Shown one piece after another: positions 1 through 7,084 of a stretch of 7,623 nucleotides of DNA; position 1 is the stretch's first letter; each line of letters starts with the position of its first letter. A program made the translations under genes and the position numbers. Location of the stretch: contig JAPYQV010000118.1 of assembly GCA_029937205.1 (NCBI GenBank), positions 1-7,623 on the forward strand, in the 5' to 3' direction. The DNA comes from Alphaproteobacteria bacterium (GTDB lineage: Bacteria; Pseudomonadota; Alphaproteobacteria; UBA828). The notes under the pieces were generated by a model. The model ran no database searches. It was not told the origin of the DNA and saw only the letters and a list, made by a program, of their open reading frames with translations.

Positions 1-698
1 GTATCGATGACGCCGAAGGCGAAGACTCCGGCCACCAGCAAGGGCGCAATCAGCGTGAGCGCGCGCGCGTTGAGTTTGACGGCCTGCCCGATGGCGGGTA
101 CCGGGCCGTAGGTGAAAATAAGCGGCAGCGCCGCGCCGGCCAAAATGGCGGCGCCTATCAATATGGGGAAGGTGCCGTCGCTGCCGACCAGCGGAACCAG
201 TAGCGTGCCGGCGGCCATGCCTCCGGTGATCGATGTTCCGTAGATGGCGATCATGAGGCCGCGCCGTGCGGTGCTGGAGCCCTGGGCCACCCAGATGTCG
301 CTGGCGATAAGACTTAAAAATATGGTACCGCCGAGGATAAAGCGAAGCGGAAACCAGACAGTGTACGGATCGGTGAAAGCGACCGCGCCGAGCGAGATCG
401 CGCCAATCGATATCGCCACGAACATTGTTTTCCGGAGGCCGAGCGCGCTGATAAGCCGCGGCGCGAACCGGCCAAAAATGACGATGGCGGCGGATTCGCT
501 GGCGGCGCTCAAGCCGATCATGGTGGAACTGATATTGGCGTTTTCCATGATGATGGCGAGCAGCGGCAGGGAATAGCCGAAGGTGAGGCCGATGATGCCT
601 GTGCTGACGATCACCGCGAGCATGGCGCGGAGCGTCGTTTGCGGCGCTTCGCTGTCGTGCGGCGCAGCGCTATCCGCTGCCGTCCTGTCTTCCGTCAT
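1..698 (-). CDS. MFS transporter, N-terminal part (truncated by window edge)
   Basis: This is an inner-membrane secondary transporter of the major facilitator superfamily; its substrate cannot be told. I translated the minus strand from the ATG at 698-696 and found 232 open residues to the window edge with no stop, so about the C-terminal 40 percent of a usual 380-420 residue protein is missing. A polar N-terminus of about 24 residues precedes hydrophobic segments at roughly 26-50, 58-76, 92-108, 113-134, 147-170, 176-196 and 213-230, the N-half layout of a 12-helix MFS protein. The loop after the second helix (GRFAPRLISALGLRK, 76-90) is a degenerate form of MFS motif A. The stretch ARRGLMIAIYGTSITGG near 144-160 resembles the YcaD/YfkF-like branch, which I infer only loosely. 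No clear Shine-Dalgarno precedes the ATG. It starts 15 bases after the small upstream gene, so it is probably co-transcribed and perhaps translationally coupled. Confidence 0.88.
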   Translation of the reverse strand, partial: MTEDRTAADSAAPHDSEAPQTTLRAMLAVIVSTGIIGLTFGYSLPLLAIIMENANISSTMIGLSAASESAAIVIFGRFAPRLISALGLRKTMFVAISIGAISLGAVAFTDPYTVWFPLRFILGGTIFLSLIASDIWVAQGSSTARRGLMIAIYGTSITGGMAAGTLLVPLVGSDGTFPILIGAAILAGAALPLIFTYGPVPAIGQAVKLNARALTLIAPLLVAGVFAFGVID

Positions 699-713
699 GG
701 GAAACGAGTGCGT

Positions 714-950
714 CTACTCGGCGCCGCCGACAGCCGCACGGCCCTCGACCGTGATTCGGCAGATCAGCCAATCCGGTTTGATCGGGTTGTGGCGCCACGG
801 TTCGGCCCAGCCATGATCAACGCAGGCACGCACGGTGCGCCCGCTGATCTGCTGACCTTCGCCGTCAAACAAGGGCAATTTTCCGCCCGGCTGAATAAGC
901 CCGCGTTCAAGCCAGCGACGCTGTGATGGCGTTGGTTTGGCCACGCCCAT
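714..950 (-). CDS. Small conserved uncharacterised protein downstream of RNase R
   Basis: This is a 76-78 residue soluble protein with no signal peptide or membrane segment. I recognise it only as a small alphaproteobacterial family found near rnr; no function is known to me. It has a conserved-looking core: PGGKLPLFD around 21-29, then SGRTVRACVDHGWAEPW around 36-52, NPIKPDWLICRIT around 55-67 and GRAAV near the end. The final ICRITVEGRAAV resembles the beta-hairpin 'LTPAGRAAL' that closes many winged-helix domains, so a small winged-helix fold is a possible inference, not a demonstration. Two starts compete: the ATG at 950-948, and a GTG at 944-942 two codons later. GGGGAG lies directly against the ATG but sits six bases before the GTG, which favours the GTG and a protein beginning AKPTPSQ. 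It follows rnr by about 90 bases and precedes the MFS gene by 15. Confidence 0.75.
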   Translation of the reverse strand: MGVAKPTPSQRRWLERGLIQPGGKLPLFDGEGQQISGRTVRACVDHGWAEPWRHNPIKPDWLICRITVEGRAAVGGAE

Positions 951-956
951 CTCCCC
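951..956 (-). promoter_or_regulatory. Ribosome binding site deciding the start of the small protein
   Basis: GGGGAG on the minus strand abuts the ATG at 950-948 with no spacer, but has a normal six-base spacing to the GTG at 944-942. The spacing favours the GTG start. The match to the anti-Shine-Dalgarno is seen directly; its use is inferred. Confidence 0.5.
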
Positions 957-959
957 AAA

Positions 960-974
960 GCGGATTCATTCCGC
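960..974 (-). other. Short inverted repeat before the small protein's RBS
   Basis: GCGGA and TCCGC form a perfect 5-bp stem around a 5-base loop. It ends three bases upstream of the GGGGAG ribosome binding site of the small gene. There is no U-tract, so it is not an intrinsic terminator. It could fold next to the ribosome binding site or be chance. The rest of the rnr-small gene spacer (957-1038) shows no clear promoter or terminator. Confidence 0.2.
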
Positions 975-1038
975 CATTTATCCAAACAATCAGAATAGCG
1001 TAGGAGCGGTTTGCGCGCCAGTGCCGGGAGAGCGGGAA

Positions 1039-3315
1039 TTATTTGCGCTTGCTCCGCTTGCCGCGTTTGGCGTGTTTAGCTGCGCGCCCGCGCGGGCGGG
1101 GTTTGTTGCTCTGGCGCGGTTGCCGCCAAGTCTTGCCGTTCACTTCGAGGAGATCGAAGATCATGCCGCCGGTCAGCGCATCGGCTTCGGCGAGGCGTAC
1201 CACGACGCGCTCGCCGATGGTGAAGTGGGTGGCGCCGACACTGAGCGTATGGCGCCTTGGGTCGTGGCGCGGCCGCGCGGCGCTGAGCGAACGCGCAGGA
1301 ATCAGCCCGTCGGCGCCGCTTTCGTCGAGCTCGATAAAGAGGCCGAAGCGTGCCACGCCGGTGATCCGCGCCGGGAAGTCGGCACCCACCCGCTCGGCCA
1401 GATAGGCGGCGATATAGCGGTCCTTGGCGTCGCGTTCCGCCGCCACGGCGCGCCGCTCGGTCTGGGAAATATGGCTGCAAATCTCAGGGAAGGCTACCGC
1501 GCCGCCGTCGGGCAACCCGCCTTCGCCCAAGCCCAACGCCGCGATCAGGGCGCGGTGCACGAGCAGATCCGCGTAGCGCCGGATAGGCGAGGTGAAATGG
1601 GCGTAGTGCTTCAGGCCAAGGCCGAAATGGCCGATATTTTGCGGCGTATATTCGGCCCGTGCCTGGGCGCGCAGCACCAAGATACTGACCAGATGCTGGT
1701 TGTCGCCGTCCGCCGCCTTGGCCAGGATGTGGTTGAGGTTTGATGCGTTAAGCTGGCGGCTGCGCGACAGTTTAAGGCCGAGACCGGCGAGAAACTCGCG
1801 CAAGCCCTCCAGTTTGGCCGGATCAGGCTGATCATGGACGCGATAAACGCAAGCCGCCTGTTTGGCTTCCAATGCCGTCGCCGCCGCCACATTGGCGGCG
1901 ATCATGAATTCCTCGATCAGTTTGTGACTGTCGTAACGCGGTGTTTCGGAGATGCGCTCGACACTGCCGTCGGGCGCCAATTTCACTTCCTTCTCCGGCA
2001 GCTCAAGCTCCAGCGAGCCACGTTTTCGCCGCGCCGTCGTGAGCGCGGAATAAGCGCCAAAAAGCGGCGAGACGACCGTCTCCATGAGCGGCTTCAGGTC
2101 ATCGTCCGGGTGGCCGTCGAGCGCCTGCTGAAACTGTCCATAGTTGAGGCGCCGGGTGGAGCGCATCAGGCCGCGCACGAATTTGTGGCGGCGTATCTCG
2201 CCGTCCGCGCTGAGGTAAATATGGACCGCGAGGCAGGCGCGGTCTTCATCCGGGCGCAGGGAACAGAGGCCATTGGAGAGTGCTTCGGGCAGCATCGGCA
2301 CCACCCGGTCGGGGAAATAAACCGAATTGCCACGCGCCCTCGCATCCTCATCGAGGGCGTCAGCGTGGCGCACATAATGGGCGACATCGGCGATGGCGAC
2401 GAGGATATGCCAGCCACCCGGATTGCCCGAATCCGTGTCGGCCTCGGCCCAGACGGCGTCATCGAAATCGCGCGCATCGACGCCGTCGATGGTCACCAGC
2501 GGGAGGGTTCGCAAATCCGTACGTTTGCCCAGCGCAACCGGGCCGGCGGCTTGTGCTTGAGAGAGGGCGGCGTCGGAAAACTCGGTCGGGATGAAATTTG
2601 CGTGGATGGCGAGCAGGCTGATGGCGTTTGGCTCATCCATAGAGCCGAGGCTCTCGGTCACTCGCGCGCGCGGCAGGCCAAGCGTGCGCCCCGGCAGGAT
2701 TTCCGCCAACACGAGCTCGCCCGAGATGGCGTCGCCGACATGTTCCACTGCGACCAAATAGTCGTTTCGCGCGCGCCGGTCCGCCGGCTCGATGCGACCG
2801 CCAATACTGCCATCGACAATGAAGCGGCCGATCAGGCGCCCGCCGCCACTATCGAGCACCCGAATGGCGTTTGCCTGGTAGCTGCCGTCTTCGTTCGGTG
2901 TGAGCCGCGCCAGCACCCGATCACCAACACCGAGCGCGCCCTGGCTCGGCGTTTCGGGTGATATGTAGATGGTGGGAATGGGCCCGTCCGGGTCTTCGGA
3001 TTTCACCGGGCGGGCGCGTAACTCGCCGTCTGAATCGATGCGCTCAACTTCAACCACAGAGACATTGGGCAACGCGCACGTCTCTATTCCGCTGCTACCA
3101 CCGCGTCCACGGGAATTAGAATCCAAGACTCCTTCTTCCCTCAGCTCGCGCAGGATTGCGCGTAACTGGACGCGCTGGTCTCCGGTAATGGAAAATGCAC
3201 GGGCGATCTCGCGTTTGCCGACACGCCCCGGACTCTCGGCGATAAAACGGCGAATTTCTTGCTTGTCAGGAAAAGGCGGGGGCGCCCGACGTCCGGGCGG
3301 TTTGGATTTAGGAAT
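1039..3315 (-). CDS. rnr: Ribonuclease R (3'-5' exoribonuclease)
   Basis: RNase R is a cytoplasmic, processive 3'-5' hydrolytic exoribonuclease that degrades structured RNA, including rRNA and mRNA fragments. Read from the ATT at 3315-3313 the protein has 758 residues, normal for the family. A winged-helix domain lies at about 20-63 (EIRRFIAESPGRVGKREIA, then DQRVQLRAILRELREEGV), followed by cold-shock/OB domains to about 250. The RNB catalytic domain carries VTIDGVDARDFDD at 274-286; its Asp residues 277, 283, 285 and 286 correspond to the metal-binding set of Escherichia coli RNase R. HFTSPIRRYAD follows at about 573-583. An S1 domain spans about 646-726 and a Lys/Arg-rich tail ends the protein. 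No ATG, GTG or TTG lies at the expected N-terminus. The frame is open back to a stop at 3460-3462, and the first TTG (3126-3124) would delete the winged helix. ATT (overlapping the topA stop) or CTG at 3321-3319 is the likely start. Identity is certain; the exact start is not. Confidence 0.93.
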   Translation of the reverse strand: MPKSKPPGRRAPPPFPDKQEIRRFIAESPGRVGKREIARAFSITGDQRVQLRAILRELREEGVLDSNSRGRGGSSGIETCALPNVSVVEVERIDSDGELRARPVKSEDPDGPIPTIYISPETPSQGALGVGDRVLARLTPNEDGSYQANAIRVLDSGGGRLIGRFIVDGSIGGRIEPADRRARNDYLVAVEHVGDAISGELVLAEILPGRTLGLPRARVTESLGSMDEPNAISLLAIHANFIPTEFSDAALSQAQAAGPVALGKRTDLRTLPLVTIDGVDARDFDDAVWAEADTDSGNPGGWHILVAIADVAHYVRHADALDEDARARGNSVYFPDRVVPMLPEALSNGLCSLRPDEDRACLAVHIYLSADGEIRRHKFVRGLMRSTRRLNYGQFQQALDGHPDDDLKPLMETVVSPLFGAYSALTTARRKRGSLELELPEKEVKLAPDGSVERISETPRYDSHKLIEEFMIAANVAAATALEAKQAACVYRVHDQPDPAKLEGLREFLAGLGLKLSRSRQLNASNLNHILAKAADGDNQHLVSILVLRAQARAEYTPQNIGHFGLGLKHYAHFTSPIRRYADLLVHRALIAALGLGEGGLPDGGAVAFPEICSHISQTERRAVAAERDAKDRYIAAYLAERVGADFPARITGVARFGLFIELDESGADGLIPARSLSAARPRHDPRRHTLSVGATHFTIGERVVVRLAEADALTGGMIFDLLEVNGKTWRQPRQSNKPRPRGRAAKHAKRGKRSKRK

Positions 3316-5920
3316 CCTCAGCGCTTTCCTTGGCCGGGCTCTTTTTCGCTTTGGCGACCGGTTTCTTCTTCGCCGTCGTCTTCTTCTTGGTCGCAGCCTT
3401 TTTCTTCGGTGCCGCTTTCTTCTTGGCGCCGCCCTTCTTCTTGGCCGCCTTGGCGTTAATCAACGCCACCGCTTGGTCCAGGGTAATGGCATTCTCTTCC
3501 ACACCCTTGGGCAGGGTGGCGTTGGTGCGTTTGTGCTGCACGTAGGGACCATAGCGGCCCTTTTTTAGGGTTATTGGCCCGCCGTCATCGGGATGTTCGC
3601 CCAATTCGCGCAGCACGGAACCGCCACGCTGGCTGACTTCGGCCAACAGCACCACGGCGCGGTTGAGGCCGATGCTGAGGATGTCGTCGTCCTTCTTGAG
3701 CGATTTGAACTTGCCGTCATGTTTGACATAGGGGCCGAAGCGGCCGATCCCGGCGCTGATCATCTTGCCGCCTTCGGGATGGGGACCAATGTCACGCGGA
3801 AGTGACAAGAGACCGAGGGCCAATTCCAGATCGACCCGGTCCGGCATCATGTCGCGCGGCAGCGAGACCCGTTTGGGCTTCTTGCCGTCTTCGCCGGCCT
3901 CGCCCAACTGGACATAATGGCCAAACGGCCCTTTGCGCAACGAGACCATCACATCGTGATCGGGATGCATGCCAATCTCGCGCGGCCCTGAATCTTCATC
4001 TGCATCGCCATTGAGCGGGCGGGTATGGCGGCAATCGGGATAATTCGTACAGCCGATAAAGGGGCCGTGTTTGCCGAGCTTTAGATTAAGCCGGCCATCG
4101 TCGCAGGACGGGCAGACGCGCGGGTCCTTGCCATCGGTTGAGGGCGGAAACAAATGCGGCGCCAGGGTGTCGTCGAGAACCTCGATGACCTGCTTGATGC
4201 GCAGTTCCGCCGTCTCGTCGATGGCGCCTTTGAAATCGGTCCAGAAATCGGCGAGCACCTTTTGCCAGTTGAGCTGTCCGTCGGAGATATTGTCGAGATC
4301 GTTTTCCAGCGCGGCGGTGAAGTCATACTCCACATAGCGGCGGAAATAATTCTCGAGGAAGACGGTGACGATTCGGCCGCGGTCCTCCGGCACAAAGCGC
4401 CGTCGGTCGAGACGAACGTAATCGCGGTCCTGCAGCACGGAAATAATGGAAGCGTAGGTCGAGGGCCGGCCGATGCCGAGGCGTTCCAGTTCCTTCACCA
4501 GGCTGGCTTCGGAAAAGCGTGGCGGCGGCTCGGTAAAATGTTGCTCCGGCAGGACGGTGGCAAGGGAGAGCGGTTGGCCCTTCTCCACTTTCGGCAGACG
4601 GCGGTCGCCATCCTCGCCATTGGGTTCGTCGCGGCCTTCTTGATAGAGCCTGAGAAAGCCATCAAATGCGATCACTGAGCCGGTGGCGCGCAAGGTGTGC
4701 GCGCCGACGCTGGGCGTGATGACAATCGCAGTCTGGTCAATCTCGGCGCTCGCCATCTGGCTCGCCAGGGTGCGCTTCCAGATCAACTCGTAAAGTCGCG
4801 CCTGATCCTCGCTGAGGGCGCCGCGTACACTGGCCGGCAAACGGCTGAGATCGGTCGGGCGGATCGCTTCATGCGCTTCCTGTGCATTTTTGGCCTGGGC
4901 GCGATAGGCGCGCGGCTCATCCGGCACGTAGGGTTTGCCATATTCGCGCCCGATGGTGGCGCGCGCCGCGCTCACCGCTTCGGCCGCGATATGCACGCCG
5001 TCGGTCCGCATGTAGGTGATCAAGCCGATATGTTCGCCGTCTATTTCGCGGCCTTCATAAAGCTGCTGCGCCACGCCCATGGTTTGCCGCGCCGTGAAGC
5101 TGAGCTTGCGCGAGGCCTCCTGCTGCAGGGTCGAAGTGGTGAAGGGTGGCGACGGATTGCGCCGCGTGCGCTTGGCTTCGATATTCTCGACGCAGTGCTC
5201 GCCGGCTTGGATGCGGTCGCGCGCGGCCATCGCCCGCGCTTCATCCGGGAGGTCGAACTTGTCCAGCCTCTTGCCGTCGAGATGGGTCAAGCGGGCTACG
5301 ATGTCTTTGCCGTCGGCGGTCTTTAGTTTGGCCGCGACGGTCCAATATTCGCGCGCCACGAACGCCTCGATGGCGGCTTCGCGCTCACAAATCAGGCGCA
5401 GCGCAACAGATTGCACCCGCCCGGCGGAGCGTGAGCCCGGCAATTTGCGCCACAGGATCGGCGACAGTGTGAAGCCGACGAGATAATCCAGCGCCCGGCG
5501 CGCGCGGTAGGCATCGACCAAATCATCGTCGAGCTGGCGCGGATTCGCCATGGCGGCGAGCACGGCGCTTTTGGTAATTTCGGTAAAGACCACCCGTTCG
5601 ACAGCGATGCCGTTCAGGAGATTGCGCCCCTTGAGCTCGTCCATGACATGCCACGAGATCGCCTCACCCTCGCGGTCCGGGTCAGTGGCGAGATAGAGAT
5701 GATCGGAATTTTTGAGCGCCTTGCCGATGGCGCGAATATTTTTCTCGGCGCCGTCTGTGACCGCCCAGGTCATCTCGAAATTCTCGTCGGGGCGCACGGA
5801 ACCGTCCTTGGGTGGCAGGTCGCGCACATGGCCATAGGAGGCCAGAACCACAAAGTCCGGGCCTAAATATTTATTGATGGTCGATGCTTTAGCGGGCGAT
5901 TCGACGACGACGACATTCAT
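3308..5920 (-). CDS. topA: DNA topoisomerase I (type IA)
   Basis: TopA relaxes negatively supercoiled DNA through a transient 5'-phosphotyrosine link and balances gyrase. The 870-residue protein starts with the TOPRIM domain: VVESPAKASTINKYLG at 5-20 holds the catalytic Glu7, and YLATDPDREGEAISW at 76-90 holds the metal-binding Asp80, Asp82 and Glu84. The active-site tyrosine is Tyr303 in GLITYMRTDG (299-308). Preceding motifs include PGSRSAGRVQSVALRLICERE (161-181). One tetracysteine zinc finger follows (Cys603, 606, 624, 630), then cysteine-free C-terminal repeats with GRFGPYVKHDG (726-736) and GRYGPYVQHKR (788-798). A lysine-rich tail runs from about 824 to 864. The ATG at 5920-5918 gives the conserved N-terminus directly, although no good Shine-Dalgarno precedes it. 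It follows dprA by 36 bases and its end overlaps the start of rnr. Length and motifs are as expected for Alphaproteobacteria, and no catalytic residue is missing. Confidence 0.98.
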   Translation of the reverse strand: MNVVVVESPAKASTINKYLGPDFVVLASYGHVRDLPPKDGSVRPDENFEMTWAVTDGAEKNIRAIGKALKNSDHLYLATDPDREGEAISWHVMDELKGRNLLNGIAVERVVFTEITKSAVLAAMANPRQLDDDLVDAYRARRALDYLVGFTLSPILWRKLPGSRSAGRVQSVALRLICEREAAIEAFVAREYWTVAAKLKTADGKDIVARLTHLDGKRLDKFDLPDEARAMAARDRIQAGEHCVENIEAKRTRRNPSPPFTTSTLQQEASRKLSFTARQTMGVAQQLYEGREIDGEHIGLITYMRTDGVHIAAEAVSAARATIGREYGKPYVPDEPRAYRAQAKNAQEAHEAIRPTDLSRLPASVRGALSEDQARLYELIWKRTLASQMASAEIDQTAIVITPSVGAHTLRATGSVIAFDGFLRLYQEGRDEPNGEDGDRRLPKVEKGQPLSLATVLPEQHFTEPPPRFSEASLVKELERLGIGRPSTYASIISVLQDRDYVRLDRRRFVPEDRGRIVTVFLENYFRRYVEYDFTAALENDLDNISDGQLNWQKVLADFWTDFKGAIDETAELRIKQVIEVLDDTLAPHLFPPSTDGKDPRVCPSCDDGRLNLKLGKHGPFIGCTNYPDCRHTRPLNGDADEDSGPREIGMHPDHDVMVSLRKGPFGHYVQLGEAGEDGKKPKRVSLPRDMMPDRVDLELALGLLSLPRDIGPHPEGGKMISAGIGRFGPYVKHDGKFKSLKKDDDILSIGLNRAVVLLAEVSQRGGSVLRELGEHPDDGGPITLKKGRYGPYVQHKRTNATLPKGVEENAITLDQAVALINAKAAKKKGGAKKKAAPKKKAATKKKTTAKKKPVAKAKKSPAKESAEDS
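3327..3331 (-). promoter_or_regulatory. Candidate rnr ribosome binding site inside the end of topA
   Basis: AAGGA on the minus strand lies five bases before the CTG at 3321-3319 and eleven bases before the ATT at 3315-3313. A further GAGG (3319-3316) directly abuts the ATT. The spacing suits the CTG best, while the length and sequence of the protein suit the ATT. Ribosomes finishing topA at the TAA (3310-3308) end within a few bases of either start, so coupled re-initiation is a reasonable inference. Confidence 0.35.
3335..3442 (-). repeat. 18-bp minisatellite coding a KKK hexad repeat in the TopA tail
   Basis: Residues 827-856 of TopA consist of five consecutive six-residue units, each beginning with KKK: KKKGGA, KKKAAP, KKKAAT, KKKTTA and KKKPVA. 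A degenerate sixth unit, KAKKSP, follows. The KKK triplets start at 827, 833, 839, 845 and 851 without a break in register. At DNA level this is an imperfect 18-bp tandem repeat rich in AAG and AAA codons (perfectly periodic part 3353-3442). Such histone-H1-like tails bind DNA non-specifically and are common at the C-terminus of bacterial TopA. The copy number is likely to vary between strains by slippage, which is inference. Confidence 0.8.
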
Positions 5921-5946
5921 TCGGTATAATTTCTCGGGCCGGAGTG

Positions 5947-5962
5947 GTGCGAATTATCACAC
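5947..5962 (-). other. Small hairpin spanning the dprA stop codon
   Basis: On the minus strand GTGTGA and TCGCAC can pair as a 6-bp stem (one G-U pair) around the loop TAAT, with the dprA TGA inside the 5' arm. No U-tract follows, so it is unlikely to terminate transcription. It may be chance; a role in mRNA processing between dprA and topA is only a possibility. Confidence 0.15.
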
Positions 5963-7084
5963 TGATTCTATTAACGAAACCTGACTTCCTGCATGACGTT
6001 CCAATCGGCCCGCCAGCTCAAGTTCCAACAAGATGGTGAGTAGCAGGGCGGGTGTCAACCTGCTCTGACGCATCAATTCGTCAATCGGCACCGGGCTCGG
6101 CCCGAGCAGTTCGAGCACGGTGGGGCGGGCCGTGGCCAGTTCGGATTCGCCCACCGCGGCCATTCCGGGGGCGTCAAAATCCGGCCCTGAACGGTCGCCG
6201 AGAGCCTGTGGCGGCGTCTCCGCGAGGGCTTCGATAATGTCTTCCGCGCTCTGCACCAATATAGCGCCGTCGCGGATCAGGCCGTTGGTGCCGCGGCTGC
6301 GCGGGTCGAGCGGCGAGCCCGGCACGGCAAACACTTCGCGGCCCTGTTCGCCGGCGAGACGGGCGGTAATCAGCGATCCCGAGCGCGGCGCCGCCTCGAC
6401 CACGACGACGCCGCGCGCCAGGCCGGAAATGATCCGGTTGCGGCGCGGGAAGTGGCGCGCCTGGGGCACCGTGCCGAGCGTCGATTCGGCGATCACCACG
6501 CCGCGCGCGACAATATCCTCATAAAGCGCGGCATTCTGTTTCGGATAGATCACGTCCACGCCGCCGCCCATCACCGCGAGCGTGCCACTCTCCAGCGCAC
6601 CCTGGTGGGCTGCCGTATCGATGCCCTTCGCCATGCCCGAGACCACGGCAAAACCGGCGGCGCCCAATTGGGTTGCCAAATGCTTGGCGAAGCGAACGCC
6701 GTTGGCCGAAGCGTTGCGGGCGCCGACAATGGCGACAATATCATTCTCCAGGAGATGGCCATGACCGCGGATGGCGATCAAGGGCGGTGGATCGGCGAGC
6801 GCCGCAAGGGGTGCCGGATAGCCCGGCTCGCGGCAGGCAATAAAGCGGCCGCCAATTTTGGCGAGGTCGGCAATTTCCCGCTCGGCGGCGGCTTTGGAAA
6901 ACAGTTTGATATTCCGCTTGCGCCCGCCGCCGCGCGCTAATGCCGGTAGCGCATCAAGCGCTTCGGCCACGCTGCTATAGCGCTCCAACAACGCCATGAA
7001 AGTGACGGGGCCGACATTTTCACTGCGCGACAGGCGTAGCCAGTCAATGCGCTCTTTGTCGCCGAGGGTCTTATTATCAACCAT
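5957..7084 (-). CDS. dprA: DNA processing protein DprA (Smf)
   Basis: DprA binds incoming single-stranded DNA and loads RecA on it during natural transformation. It is also kept in many bacteria not known to be competent. The 375-residue protein has an N-terminal helical region of about 10-100 starting RIDWLRLSRSENVGPVTF, typical of the long proteobacterial form. A Rossmann-like DNA_processg_A domain follows at about 110-290: IVGARNAS (119-126), VVSGMAKGIDTAAHQGAL (147-164), VMGGGVDVIYP (171-181), HFPRRNRIISGL (211-222), the SGSLITA loop (235-241) and VFAVPGSPLDPRSRGTNGLIRDGA (251-274). A C-terminal winged-helix domain lies at about 318-368. The start is ATG at 7084-7082 in an AT-rich leader without a Shine-Dalgarno sequence. 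The gene sits between plsY and topA, the usual alphaproteobacterial place. Nothing is truncated. Confidence 0.97.
   Translation of the reverse strand: MVDNKTLGDKERIDWLRLSRSENVGPVTFMALLERYSSVAEALDALPALARGGGRKRNIKLFSKAAAEREIADLAKIGGRFIACREPGYPAPLAALADPPPLIAIRGHGHLLENDIVAIVGARNASANGVRFAKHLATQLGAAGFAVVSGMAKGIDTAAHQGALESGTLAVMGGGVDVIYPKQNAALYEDIVARGVVIAESTLGTVPQARHFPRRNRIISGLARGVVVVEAAPRSGSLITARLAGEQGREVFAVPGSPLDPRSRGTNGLIRDGAILVQSAEDIIEALAETPPQALGDRSGPDFDAPGMAAVGESELATARPTVLELLGPSPVPIDELMRQSRLTPALLLTILLELELAGRLERHAGSQVSLIESV

Noticed and set aside
244..576. Plus-strand open frame (110 codons) antisense to the MFS gene
   Set aside because: The minus strand here encodes clear transmembrane helices of an MFS transporter; the plus frame is a shadow.
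957..1038. Possible intrinsic terminator after rnr
   Set aside because: I found no GC-rich stem followed by a T-run on the minus strand; the only clean inverted repeat (960-974) lacks a U-tract.
937..1743. Plus-strand open frame (268 codons) antisense to the 3' end of rnr
   Set aside because: It mirrors the third-position GC bias of rnr, and the translation is rich in Ala, Arg and Gly without motifs.
1834..2961. Long plus-strand open frame (375 codons) antisense to rnr
   Set aside because: It lies wholly opposite the confidently identified RNase R gene and its translation shows no recognisable domain. Long antisense frames are expected in GC-rich coding DNA.
1039..3126. RNase R starting at the TTG at 3126
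   Set aside because: This would remove the conserved winged-helix domain, which is intact and in frame upstream, and the TTG falls inside a helix-like conserved stretch.
4697..5326. Plus-strand open frame (209 codons) antisense to topA
   Set aside because: It is opposite conserved TopA catalytic sequence, including the Tyr303 region, and has no family resemblance of its own.
5925..5930. TATAAT on the plus strand between dprA and topA
   Set aside because: It points away from all genes, has no evident -35 partner and would only drive antisense transcription into dprA.
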